DNA of 64,000 bases, from contig NZ_UTKY01000105.1 of NCBI RefSeq assembly GCF_900583165.1, forward strand, positions 1 through 64,000, in the 5' to 3' direction. This DNA comes from Pseudomonas viridiflava (GTDB lineage: Bacteria; Pseudomonadota; Gammaproteobacteria; Pseudomonadales; Pseudomonadaceae). Shown one piece after another: positions 18,194 through 26,747 of this stretch. Position 1 is the first letter of the stretch. Each line of letters starts with the position of its first letter. The notes below the pieces were generated by a model that was not told the origin of the DNA, ran no database searches, and saw nothing but the letters and a program-made list of their open reading frames with translations. A program made the position numbers and the translations under genes.

Positions 18194-20028
18194 ACGCCGA
18201 TCTGATTCTGTTCAATGGCCAGTTCCACACCGTGGACCGTGAAAACCCGCGGGCAACTGCGGTCGCCATCAGCCAGGGGCGCTTTGTCGCCGTGGGCACC
18301 GACGGTGAAGCCATGGCCCTGCGCGGCAGTGGTACGAAAGTCATCGACCTCAAGGGTCGCACCGTGATCCCGGGTCTCAATGACTCCCACCTGCACCTGA
18401 TCCGTGGCGGCTTGAACTACAACCTCGAGCTGCGCTGGGAAGGCGTGCCGTCCCTGGCCGATGCCTTGCGCATGCTCAAGGATCAGGCCGACCGCACCCC
18501 AACCCCGCAATGGGTGCGCGTAGTGGGTGGCTGGAACGAATTCCAGTTCGCCGAAAAACGCATGCCCACCCTGGAAGAGCTCAACCAGGCCGCGCCGGAC
18601 ACCCCGGTGTTCGTGCTGCATTTGTACGACCGCGCCTTGCTCAACCGCGCTGCCCTGCGTGTGGCCGGCTACACCAAGGACACGCCGAACCCGCCGGGCG
18701 GCGAGATCGTGCGCGACAGCAATGGCAACCCCACCGGCATGCTGGTGGCGCGCCCCAACGCGATGATCCTGTATTCGACCCTCGCCAAAGGCCCGAAACT
18801 GCCGCTGGAATACCAGGTCAACTCCACCCGCCAATTCATGCGCGAGCTCAATCGCCTGGGCCTCACCAGCGCCATCGACGCCGGCGGTGGCTTCCAGAAC
18901 TACCCCGATGACTACGCGGTAATCGAACAGTTGGCCAAGGAAGAACAGCTGACGGTGCGCATCGCCTACAACCTGTTCACCCAAAAGCCCAAGGAAGAAC
19001 TCAGCGACTTCCAGAACTGGACCGGCAGCGTCAAGCTGCACCAGGGCGATGACTACCTGCGCCACAACGGTGCCGGCGAGATGCTGGTGTTCTCGGCCGC
19101 CGACTTCGAGGACTTCCTCGAGCCACGCCCGGACCTGCCACTGACCATGGAGCAGGAACTAGAACCGGTGGTGCGTCACCTGGTGGAACAGCGCTGGCCG
19201 TTCCGCCTGCACGCCACTTATGACGAATCCATCTCGCGCATGCTCGACGTGTTCGAGAAGGTCAATCGCGATATCCCGTTCAATGGCCTGCCGTGGTTCT
19301 TCGACCACGCCGAAACCATCACGCCGAAAAACATCGAGCGCGTGCGCGCCCTGGGTGGCGGTATCGCGATCCAGGACCGCATGGCCTTCCAGGGCGAATA
19401 CTTCGTCGAGCGTTACGGCGCCAAGGCCGCCGAAGCCACGCCACCGATCAAGCGCATGCTGGCCGAAGGCGTGCCGGTAGGGGCGGGCACCGATGCCACG
19501 CGGGTGTCGAGCTACAACCCGTGGACCTCGCTGTATTGGATGGTCAGCGGCCGCACCGTGGGCGGCCTGGAGCTGCACGCCGAAGGCCTGCCGCGCCTTA
19601 CCGCGCTGGAACTGTTCACCCACGGCAGCGCCTGGTTCTCGTCCGAGCAGGGCAAGAAAGGCCAGATCAAGGTCGGCCAATTGGCGGACGTCGCGGCACT
19701 GTCGGCGGACTTCTTCAGCGTCGATGAAGAAGCCATCAAGTGGATCGAATCGGTCCTCACCGTGGTCGGCGGCAAGGTCGTCTACGGCGCCGGCGATTTC
19801 GAAGATTACGCACCGCCGCGTGTGCCCGTGCTGCCGGACTGGTCGCCGGTGGTCAAAGTGCCGGGTCACTGGCGCCCAAGCTCGCCGCTGCAAGCGCAAG
19901 TCCACCAGTGCAGCGGCCCCTGCGGCGTGCATTCCCATAGCCACGAAAAAGCGCGTCTTTCCAACGCACCGGTCAGCGACTTCCAGGGTTTCTGGGGTGC
20001 GTTCGGCTGCTCGTGCTTTGCGTTCTGA
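18190..20028 (+). CDS. YtcJ-like amidohydrolase
   Basis: 612 residues of the metal-dependent amidohydrolase superfamily: the small beta-sandwich start (MNADLILFNGQFHTVD), the metal-binding HLH in NDSHLHLIRGG near 67, a His in FRLHATYDES near 343, FDHAE near 377 and the final Asp in GAGTDATR near 435. These enzymes hydrolyse C-N bonds; the substrate is unknown. The C-terminal 45 residues are unusual, with CSGPCGVHSHSH and a last CSCF, a likely metal-binding tail outside the catalytic fold. Start codon overlaps the stop of the ABM gene, and the YcaC-type hydrolase follows 29 bases after its stop. Confidence 0.88.
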   Translation: MNADLILFNGQFHTVDRENPRATAVAISQGRFVAVGTDGEAMALRGSGTKVIDLKGRTVIPGLNDSHLHLIRGGLNYNLELRWEGVPSLADALRMLKDQADRTPTPQWVRVVGGWNEFQFAEKRMPTLEELNQAAPDTPVFVLHLYDRALLNRAALRVAGYTKDTPNPPGGEIVRDSNGNPTGMLVARPNAMILYSTLAKGPKLPLEYQVNSTRQFMRELNRLGLTSAIDAGGGFQNYPDDYAVIEQLAKEEQLTVRIAYNLFTQKPKEELSDFQNWTGSVKLHQGDDYLRHNGAGEMLVFSAADFEDFLEPRPDLPLTMEQELEPVVRHLVEQRWPFRLHATYDESISRMLDVFEKVNRDIPFNGLPWFFDHAETITPKNIERVRALGGGIAIQDRMAFQGEYFVERYGAKAAEATPPIKRMLAEGVPVGAGTDATRVSSYNPWTSLYWMVSGRTVGGLELHAEGLPRLTALELFTHGSAWFSSEQGKKGQIKVGQLADVAALSADFFSVDEEAIKWIESVLTVVGGKVVYGAGDFEDYAPPRVPVLPDWSPVVKVPGHWRPSSPLQAQVHQCSGPCGVHSHSHEKARLSNAPVSDFQGFWGAFGCSCFAF

Positions 20029-20057
20029 TTACCCAACCCCCGTTAGGAGATATTCCC

Positions 20058-20675
20058 ATGGCTTACAACCGTTTGAACAAAGATGACGCCGTCGTACTGT
20101 TGGTTGACCACCAGACTGGCCTGATCTCGCTGGTACAAGACTTCTCGCCGAACGAGTTCAAGAACAACGTGCTGGCCCTGGCCGACGTCGCCAAGTTCTT
20201 CAACCTGCCGACCATCCTGACCACCAGCTTTGAGTCTGGCCCCAACGGCCCGCTGGTTCCAGAGCTCAAAGCGCTGTTCCCGGACGCGCCGTACATCGCC
20301 CGCCCTGGCCAGATCAATGCCTGGGACAACGAAGATTTCGTCAAGGCCGTGAAGGCCACCGGCCGTAAGCAGATCATCATCGCCGGTGTAGTCACCGACG
20401 TGTGCGTAGCATTCCCAACCCTGTGCGCGCTGGAAGAAGGCTTCGAAGTGTTTGTGGTCACCGACGCTTCCGGCACCTTCAACGAAACCGTGCAACAAGC
20501 GGCCTGGTCGCGTATGACCGCTGCCGGTGCACAACTGGTGAACTGGTTCTCCGTGGCCTGCGAGCTGCAAGTTGACTGGCGCAACGACATGGAAGGCCTG
20601 GCCAACCTGCTGTCGCCACGCATCCCGAACTACCGCAACCTGATGAACAGCTACTCGGCGTTTACTGCCAAGTAA
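20058..20675 (+). CDS. ycaC: YcaC-type isochorismatase-family hydrolase
   Basis: 205 residues, cytoplasmic. The cysteine-hydrolase triad is visible: Asp in LLVDHQTGL, Lys in KATGRKQIIIAG and the nucleophile Cys in GVVTDVCVAFP. I start at the ATG at 20058 because TAGGAGA sits just upstream. YcaC proteins are octameric enzymes whose true substrate is not settled. Third gene of the ABM-amidohydrolase-hydrolase operon. Confidence 0.9.
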   Translation: MAYNRLNKDDAVVLLVDHQTGLISLVQDFSPNEFKNNVLALADVAKFFNLPTILTTSFESGPNGPLVPELKALFPDAPYIARPGQINAWDNEDFVKAVKATGRKQIIIAGVVTDVCVAFPTLCALEEGFEVFVVTDASGTFNETVQQAAWSRMTAAGAQLVNWFSVACELQVDWRNDMEGLANLLSPRIPNYRNLMNSYSAFTAK

Positions 20676-20704
20676 GCTGCTCTACAGAGCACCGCAATAC
20701 CCCT

Positions 20705-20791
20705 GTGGGAGGGGGCTTGCCCCCGATGGCGGCGTGTCAGTCAAAGATGTATCAACTGACACTCCCTCATCGGGGGCAAGCCCCCTCCCAC
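20705..20791. repeat. REPIN 1 (between ycaC and LysR)
   Basis: Two inverted REP arms (GTGGGAGGGGGCTTGC ... GCAAGCCCCCTCCCAC) flank a variable centre, total 87 bases. It lies between two plus-strand genes. Confidence 0.92.
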
Positions 20792-20873
20792 ATTTGCTTG
20801 CATTCACATATTGGGTTTGTGGTGTTGCGACATACCCGCTATAAAAGTCGAAAATGTCCACCGAGAAGCGACA

Positions 20874-21755
20874 ATGAACCCCTTTGAAGACATGCGCCTG
20901 TTCTGCCAGGTCATGGAGTCCGGCAGTTTCACCGCCGCCGCCGAACAGTTGGGCCTGTCCAAACAGTTCGTGAGCCGTCGCCTGATCCAACTGGAAGACC
21001 GCCTCGGCGTGCGCCTGCTCAACCGCTCCACCCGCCGTCTGGATGTCACACCACTCGGCCAGAGTTACTACGAATCCGCGCTGCGCCTGCTCAGTGAAGT
21101 CGAGCAGGTGGAGCAGGGCATCGCCGGCCAGAACAGCGAGCCACGCGGCACCATTCGCCTCAGTGCGCCGTTGTCGTTTGCCATTGCGCACCTGGGCTGC
21201 CTGTTGCCGCTGTTCTTGCAACGCCACCCCGAAGTCGCTGTGGAAGTGGACCTCAGCGATCGCTCCGTCGACCTGATCGGCGAAGGCTACGACCTGGTGC
21301 TGCGCATCGGCACCCTGGAAGACTCCACCCTGATTGCCCGCCGCATCGCCAGCATCCCCCGCGTGTACTGCGCCAGCCCCGACTACCTGGCATTGCGCGG
21401 AACGCCGCAGCAGCCCGAAGACCTGGCTCAACACGATTGCTTGCCTTACGGCCACAGCCGCCAAGTGCAGTGGCGATTCAAGGGCAAGCTGCAAGCACTT
21501 AACGTGTGCGGACGCATGCGCGTAAACAACGGCGACCTGCTGCGCGACACCGCCATTGCAGGATTCGGCGTGACCTACTTGCCGACCTTTATCGTCGGCG
21601 ACGCCTTGAAGGACGGTCGCCTGGTCACCGTCCTTGATGAATTCGCGCCTGAAGACCTGACCCTGTCGGCGGTGTACCCGCAGCACCGGCAAAGCTCCCG
21701 GCCGGTGCAGGCACTGGTGGACTTCCTGCGCGAGCGCCTGGCTAGCGGCTGTTGA
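20874..21755 (+). CDS. LysR-family regulator
   Basis: 293 residues. N-terminal winged helix (FCQVMESGSFTAAAEQLGLSK, then QFVSRRLIQLEDRLGVRLLNRSTRR in pieces) followed by a LysR substrate-binding domain with the RIGTLEDSTLIARRI segment. It belongs to the CrgA/DmlR-like subgroup. ATG at 20874 gives the usual LysR N-terminus. It follows the ABM-amidohydrolase-ycaC operon on the same strand with a REPIN between, so it may regulate those genes, but there is no divergent promoter to support that. Confidence 0.87.
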   Translation: MNPFEDMRLFCQVMESGSFTAAAEQLGLSKQFVSRRLIQLEDRLGVRLLNRSTRRLDVTPLGQSYYESALRLLSEVEQVEQGIAGQNSEPRGTIRLSAPLSFAIAHLGCLLPLFLQRHPEVAVEVDLSDRSVDLIGEGYDLVLRIGTLEDSTLIARRIASIPRVYCASPDYLALRGTPQQPEDLAQHDCLPYGHSRQVQWRFKGKLQALNVCGRMRVNNGDLLRDTAIAGFGVTYLPTFIVGDALKDGRLVTVLDEFAPEDLTLSAVYPQHRQSSRPVQALVDFLRERLASGC

Positions 21756-22779
21756 ACAACTGGCGGATCAGGTTCGGCGTACTGCCGGTCCAGCGTTTGA
21801 ACGCGCGGCGAAAGTTCGCCGCATCGTTGAAACTCAAGTACGCCGCCACCTCATCATTGCTGTAGCCCTTGACCTGATACAGGTGCAGCGCCACGTGCTT
21901 GCGCACGCGGTCCACTTGCTGCTGAAAGCCGGTGTCGTGCTTGTGCAGCTTGCGCTTGAGCGTTGCCGGGCTCATGGCGAAGGCCTGCGCGGCGTGTTCC
22001 AGGCTGGGCGGTTGGCGCACGTGTTCGCGCAGATAGTCGTCGAGACAGTCGAGAAAACTGCTGGCAAAGCCCAGCTGTTCGATTTGCTCGCGAGCCTGTT
22101 GGCGTGCCACTTGCCCCGCGGTGGCCGAGGCGCCGGGCCAGGGGCGGGTGAGGTATTCACGGGGGATGCTCATCATGTCCAGCGGCCGCTCGAAGCGTGT
22201 TTCTTCCCCCAAGTGCACCCAATACTGCTCGACATAACGCGGCTCGGCATGGCTGAAACTGCACACCCACGGCAGGCGCTCGCCGCTGAGCCATTGGCTC
22301 ATGGCAACGAGCGACGTCATGCTGGCTTCCAGCAGGAAACGCCAGTGTTCACCGGCGCCGCAGCTGTCTTGCCAGTACAGGTACGCGTGGTGTTCATCCA
22401 GCTCCAGTTGCAGCGTGACCAACGGGCTGAGCAACACCTGTTGCTGGATCAGGATCTCCAGCGCCTGGTGCAGGTTCTGCGCGTGGCCCAACGCATGGCT
22501 GGCCGCACCGTAATAGCCGGGCAGCAGGCGTTGGCCGAATAAAAAACTGCTGTCGTCGGCGTCGAGTAATTTGCGGCTGTTGGCGATCAACCCCAGCAAT
22601 TGCTGCGGGCTTAGCCGTGCGGTGCCGGCCAGGATGTCCTCGTGGAACAGCCCGGTGCCGCGCAGCAGGCGATGGCTGTCGATGTCGCGGGACAAGGCCA
22701 GGTCGATCAGCGTCGCCGGTTGGTAGTGACCTGGAATGAAGCGGCTGTCGGCTTCATACCAGCTGGTTTTCACGGCCAT
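21742..22779 (-). CDS. AraC-family regulator
   Basis: 345 residues: an N-terminal arabinose-binding-like regulatory domain of the OruR/ArgR type (about 1-210, with RLSPQQLLGLIANSR) and a C-terminal double helix-turn-helix (about 245-340, ending FNDAANFRRAFKRWTGSTP). I choose ATG at 22779, which follows the stop codon of the GGDEF gene by a single base, so the two are translationally coupled. Its 3' end overlaps the convergent LysR gene by 14 bases. Effector unknown. Confidence 0.88.
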   Translation of the reverse strand: MAVKTSWYEADSRFIPGHYQPATLIDLALSRDIDSHRLLRGTGLFHEDILAGTARLSPQQLLGLIANSRKLLDADDSSFLFGQRLLPGYYGAASHALGHAQNLHQALEILIQQQVLLSPLVTLQLELDEHHAYLYWQDSCGAGEHWRFLLEASMTSLVAMSQWLSGERLPWVCSFSHAEPRYVEQYWVHLGEETRFERPLDMMSIPREYLTRPWPGASATAGQVARQQAREQIEQLGFASSFLDCLDDYLREHVRQPPSLEHAAQAFAMSPATLKRKLHKHDTGFQQQVDRVRKHVALHLYQVKGYSNDEVAAYLSFNDAANFRRAFKRWTGSTPNLIRQLFNSR

Positions 22780-22780
22780 C

Positions 22781-23695
22781 TCAGGCGCTTTTCGCAAGGG
22801 GTTGCTTGGCTTTGGCCAGCGCCAGGTTGAGGCGCTTGAGCAAGTCTTGGGGCGGCTCGTCCAGGGCCATGACCACGGCGGTGGTGGCACCCAATTGCAG
22901 GCGTTCGCCTTGCTGGCGGGTCTTGTGGGCGAGGGCGCGCACGGCCTGCTGCAACTCCAGGGCGATGACTTGGGCCTGGCGTTCGCCGGTGTTGGGCAAT
23001 AGCACCACAAAGCGGTCGCCGGCCAGGCGGCAAAGTAAATCCTGGCGGCGCAGGTTTAGCAGCAGCGAATGGCTGAGGGCCTGCAATACTGCGTCGCCTT
23101 CGGCATGCCCGTAAGCCTGGTTGATGGCGGCGAAGTTATCCAAGTCCAGAGCCAGTAGGGACAGCGGTTGCTGTTGCTCGCGGCTGTCTTGCAGGCTGTC
23201 GGCCAACTGGCGCTTGAGGTAATCGGCGCCGGCCAGCGGGGTGAGTTTGTCGAACAGCCGATGTTCACGGAACAGCCGCTCGCGCTTTTCCATCTGCGCG
23301 CTGATCGCCAGTTGTTCGCGGTGCCAGTGGTAGATGCCGATGGTCAGCAGGATCATGCCCACCGGCATCGGGCCGGATTCGAGCCAGTGGTCCCAGGTGA
23401 TGCTGTCGGGCAGGCGGATAAACTCGTCGAGGCTGTCGATCCACCAGGAAAAAAAGATGCACGACAGGCCCAGTGCCAGGTAATTGGTGACGCGCCCGGC
23501 GGGTCGGCTCTTGAGCACCAGGCCCAGCCATACCAGGGCCAGTAATGCCGAGCCGCCTTCGCCGAAGATATCCAGCCAGACCCATTCGCTGAAGCTTTTC
23601 AGATCACCGCAGGCCAAGTGCAGGATCAGCCCGAGGTTGGCGGCGATCAGCAGCAGGGAGAGTTTCCAGCGGTGGGGCTTGAGCACGCTAAACAT
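22781..23695 (-). CDS. Membrane GGDEF protein with degenerate active site
   Basis: About 304 residues. Four or so hydrophobic helices fill the first 120 residues (MFSVL... LLLIAANLGLILHL, ALLALVWLGLVL, LALGLSCIFFSWW, PVGMILLTIGIYH), followed by a short linker and a GGDEF domain. The signature GG(D/E)EF reads AGDRF, so the catalytic Glu is lost; loss of diguanylate cyclase activity is likely. ATG at 23695 has AAGGA at good spacing; a GTG at 23737 is possible. Coupled to the AraC gene, so it may be a membrane sensor or GTP-binding partner for that regulator (inference). Confidence 0.85.
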   Translation of the reverse strand: MFSVLKPHRWKLSLLLIAANLGLILHLACGDLKSFSEWVWLDIFGEGGSALLALVWLGLVLKSRPAGRVTNYLALGLSCIFFSWWIDSLDEFIRLPDSITWDHWLESGPMPVGMILLTIGIYHWHREQLAISAQMEKRERLFREHRLFDKLTPLAGADYLKRQLADSLQDSREQQQPLSLLALDLDNFAAINQAYGHAEGDAVLQALSHSLLLNLRRQDLLCRLAGDRFVVLLPNTGERQAQVIALELQQAVRALAHKTRQQGERLQLGATTAVVMALDEPPQDLLKRLNLALAKAKQPLAKSA

Positions 23696-23815
23696 GGGCC
23701 GCGAGTCCTTGGGTGATTCAGTCGTGGGCGCCAGCACAGCAGATGGATGTGACGGTTGCGTGACGTTGGGGGAGGGTCGAATCAGCTCAGCTCACACTCA
23801 ACAAAAATCTAGAAT

Positions 23816-23902
23816 GTGGGAGAGGGCTTGCCCCCGATAGCAGTGGGTCAGTGGAAATTCAGGTGACTGACCCACCGCCATCGGGGGCAAGCCCCCTCCC
23901 AC
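23816..23902. repeat. REPIN 2 (upstream of the phytate operon)
   Basis: 87-base REP doublet. The left arm has one change (GTGGGAGAGGGCTTGC); the right arm is GCAAGCCCCCTCCCAC. It separates two divergent promoters. Confidence 0.9.
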
Positions 23903-23985
23903 AGTTGATCGTCACAGGTCATATCAGCTCATTTCACATCGAATCCCAGCTTAGAGCCCTTGTTTACAGGCCTTCGCGCCAACCC

Positions 23986-24003
23986 CTGTCACATTACCGT
24001 CAT
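23986..24003 (+). promoter_or_regulatory. Pho box upstream of receptor-phytase operon
   Basis: CTGTCAC-ATTA-CCGTCAT: two 7-base direct repeats separated by 4 bases, the PhoB-binding pattern, 73 bases before the receptor ATG. Expected consensus is CTGTCAT repeated at 11-base spacing; 12 of 14 positions match. Confidence 0.72.
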
Positions 24004-24076
24004 CCCCCACCCCTAGCGTGCCCTCCCAGTTGCCGGGTCTCTTGCCTGGCGCCAACGGATTCTTGGGGAGGATTTC

Positions 24077-26590
24077 ATGTACAAGCGCACCGGGCTCGTC
24101 AGCTTTACGCTTACTGCCTTGGCCCTGGCGATTGCCAGCGAGCGGCTGCAAGCGGCCGAGGTGGCCAATACCGAGCACGTTGAAGTGGTCGGCCAGGCCG
24201 CCGCCATTGATTCGGCCCTGAAAGAGCAGCGCACTTCCGACAGCATCAAGAGCGTGGTGCATGCCGATGGCGTGGCCCAGTTGCCGGATGAGAACGTTGC
24301 CGAAGCGGTGCAGCGCCTGCCGGGTATCAGCGTAGAGCGCGACCAGGGCGAAGGGCGTTTCGTCAGCGTGCGCGGCCTGGGCCCGGACCTAAACAGCGTG
24401 ACCATCAACGGCACCCTGGTACCCGCGCCAGAAGCCGGTCGCCGCGCCGTGGCCCTTGATGTGTTGCCCTCGGAGCTGGTGCAGTCGCTGTCGGTGATCA
24501 AGACCCTCACCCCGGACATGGACGCCAACTCCCTCGGCGGCACCGTCGATGTGCAAAGCCTCTCGGCCTTCGATCACAAGGGCCTGTTCTACACCGGCAG
24601 CACCGAAGCCAGCTACGACAAGAACACCAGTCAGACCAGCCCTAAATTTTCCGGCGCTGCCAGCAACCGTTTCAGCCTGGGCGATGGCATCGACAACTTC
24701 GGCGTGGCCGCAGCGTTGAGTTGGCAAAAGCGCGACTTCGGCTCGGACAACGTCGAAACCGGCGGTGCCTGGGACTTTACCGACGGCGCCAAACTCAACG
24801 AATTCGAACAACGCGACTACGACATCAGCCGGGAACGCGCCGGCGGCGGCCTCAACTTCGACTACAAACCCGACGACGTCAGCAGCTACTACCTGCGCAC
24901 CCTCTACAGCCGTTACAAAGACACCGAAACCCGCAACTCCACCAGTATTGAATTTGCCGACCCCCTGGCAGCCGGCGAACTGGGCGATGCCGAAGCCAAG
25001 CGCAAGCTGAAAAACCGCGAGGAGACCCAGGAAATCCAGTCCTACGTGTTCGGCGGCGAACGCATGCTGGGTTTGTGGACCTTGAGCGGCCAGGCCGGCT
25101 ACAGCCAGTCCAGCGAAGACAGCCCGGGGCATATTGCCGGGGCTACGTTCGACGGCGGCGACTTTGCCAATAGCGGTTTCTACGACAAAGACAAACCACG
25201 CCCGATCATCGGTGCCGGCTTCTACGACGCCAGCAACTACACCCTCGACAAAGTCGACTGGGAAAAACAAAACACCCAGGACACCGAGAAAAACCTGCGC
25301 CTGGACCTGGCCCGCGACTATGACCTGAGCGGCTATGCCTCGCAGTTCAAATTCGGCGGCAAGGTCAGCCGTCGCCACAAGACCAACGACCTGGAAGCCT
25401 GGGTTTACGAAGACTTCGACACCCTGGGCTTCACCGACGACCAGCTCAACCTCACCCAATTCCAGAAGGGCAGTGTCGATTACCGCCTGGGCAACTACGG
25501 CCCCGGCATCAGCGCCAGCGGCATCAAAGACTTGATCGGCAGCCTCAATACCGCCGACTTCTATGACGAGACCGAGTCGCGGGTCAATGACTACACCATC
25601 CGCGAAGACATCAACGCCGGCTACTTTATGAACACCGTCGATATCGACGACTGGCGCTTTATCGCCGGCCTGCGCTACGAAGGCACTGAGTTCGAAGCCA
25701 AGGGCACCGGCGCCACCGATGGCGTGTTCACCGCCACCGACACCAAACGCCGCTACCACCACTGGCTGCCGGGCCTGCATGCGCGCTACCAGATCGACAA
25801 GAACACCCAGGTGCGCGCGGCCTGGACCAAATCCGTGGTACGCCCGACCTTCGGCCAACTGGCGCCGGGTTTTGTGATCGACGATGACGAGGCCACTTTC
25901 GGCAACCCAGACCTCAAGCCCCTGGAGTCGAGCAACCTGGACCTGGGCATCGAGCACTTCATGGGCCGCGCCGGCACCGTGTCAGCGTTCGTGTTCTACA
26001 AAGACATCAAGAACTTCGTCTACAACACTGACCTGGCCGGCACCGGCGCCTGGGCCAACTTCGCCGAGGCCCATACCTATGCCAACGGCGACAGCGCCAA
26101 GCTCTATGGTCTGGAACTGGCCTATTCACAGAAGTTCGACTGGCTGCCCGCGCCCTGGAACGGTTTGCTCGTGGGCGCCAACAGCACCTTCAGCCGCTCC
26201 AGCGCGGATATCGAAGGCTTCGACAGTGCCAGCGGTACAAACCGCAAACGCAACATCAGCCTGCCCAACCAATCCGACACCGTCGGCAACCTGATGCTCG
26301 GCTGGGAAGACGACAAGCTCAGCCTGCGCCTGTCGGCCAACTACAAGTCGGCCTACCTGTACGAGCTGGCCTCGATCAACGACAAAGCCCATGACCTGCA
26401 CGTCGATGCCCAGACCTTCGTGGACTTCAGCGCGCGCTACTCGCTGACCAAAAACCTGCAAGTGAGCTTCGAGGCGCAGAACCTTACCGATGAGTCGTAC
26501 TTCGTCTACACCGGCCACCGCAGCTACAACGGCCAGTACGAGGAATACGGCCCCACTTACAAAGTGGGCCTGACCTTCACTCATTTCTAA
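24077..26590 (+). CDS. TonB-dependent receptor, probable phytate/phosphate-ester uptake
   Basis: 837 residues. Signal peptide ending LQAAE, a plug domain (about 45-170: LPDENVAEAVQRLPGIS, VRGLGPDLNSVTING, LGGTVDVQS) and a barrel ending in FTHF. There is no N-terminal signalling domain. The plug is of the catecholate/CirA-like TonB receptor type that also includes sugar and phosphate-ester receptors. Beta-propeller phytase and a TolQ-TolR-TonB set follow on the same strand, and a Pho box precedes it. I infer uptake of phytate, its breakdown products or the iron-phytate complex. Confidence 0.88.
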   Translation: MYKRTGLVSFTLTALALAIASERLQAAEVANTEHVEVVGQAAAIDSALKEQRTSDSIKSVVHADGVAQLPDENVAEAVQRLPGISVERDQGEGRFVSVRGLGPDLNSVTINGTLVPAPEAGRRAVALDVLPSELVQSLSVIKTLTPDMDANSLGGTVDVQSLSAFDHKGLFYTGSTEASYDKNTSQTSPKFSGAASNRFSLGDGIDNFGVAAALSWQKRDFGSDNVETGGAWDFTDGAKLNEFEQRDYDISRERAGGGLNFDYKPDDVSSYYLRTLYSRYKDTETRNSTSIEFADPLAAGELGDAEAKRKLKNREETQEIQSYVFGGERMLGLWTLSGQAGYSQSSEDSPGHIAGATFDGGDFANSGFYDKDKPRPIIGAGFYDASNYTLDKVDWEKQNTQDTEKNLRLDLARDYDLSGYASQFKFGGKVSRRHKTNDLEAWVYEDFDTLGFTDDQLNLTQFQKGSVDYRLGNYGPGISASGIKDLIGSLNTADFYDETESRVNDYTIREDINAGYFMNTVDIDDWRFIAGLRYEGTEFEAKGTGATDGVFTATDTKRRYHHWLPGLHARYQIDKNTQVRAAWTKSVVRPTFGQLAPGFVIDDDEATFGNPDLKPLESSNLDLGIEHFMGRAGTVSAFVFYKDIKNFVYNTDLAGTGAWANFAEAHTYANGDSAKLYGLELAYSQKFDWLPAPWNGLLVGANSTFSRSSADIEGFDSASGTNRKRNISLPNQSDTVGNLMLGWEDDKLSLRLSANYKSAYLYELASINDKAHDLHVDAQTFVDFSARYSLTKNLQVSFEAQNLTDESYFVYTGHRSYNGQYEEYGPTYKVGLTFTHF

Positions 26591-26609
26591 CTCGCACCGC
26601 ATTTCAAAT

Positions 26610-26711
26610 GTGGGAGGGGGCTTGCCCCCGATGAGGGAGTGTCTGTTGAGGCATTTGTGAGTGACACACCGCCATCGGGGGCAAGTCGAATCGTCGCACC
26701 GCCCCTCCCAC
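26610..26711. repeat. REPIN 3, right arm of a different REP type
   Basis: The left arm is the standard GTGGGAGGGGGCTTGC. The right arm reads GGGGGCAAG, then TCGAATCGTCGCACCG, then CCCCTCCCAC, so about 15 bases are added inside the arm. It lies between the receptor and phytase genes. Confidence 0.85.
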
Positions 26712-26747
26712 AGTAGATGTCCATTTTTTCGAAGGATTTAGCTGTTC

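Larger units (their letters stand above)
23696..24076. other. Divergent intergenic region, GGDEF / phytate operon
   Basis: 381 bases without a supported gene. It holds the minus-strand leader of the GGDEF gene, REPIN 2 (23816-23902), about 80 bases in which I see nothing, the Pho box (23986-24003) and the leader of the TonB receptor gene, with GGGGAGG a few bases before its ATG. Confidence 0.7.

Noticed and set aside
24389-25957. 522-codon minus-strand open frame across the phytate receptor
   Set aside because: Antisense to the receptor, with composition typical of a mirrored coding strand and no ribosome site.
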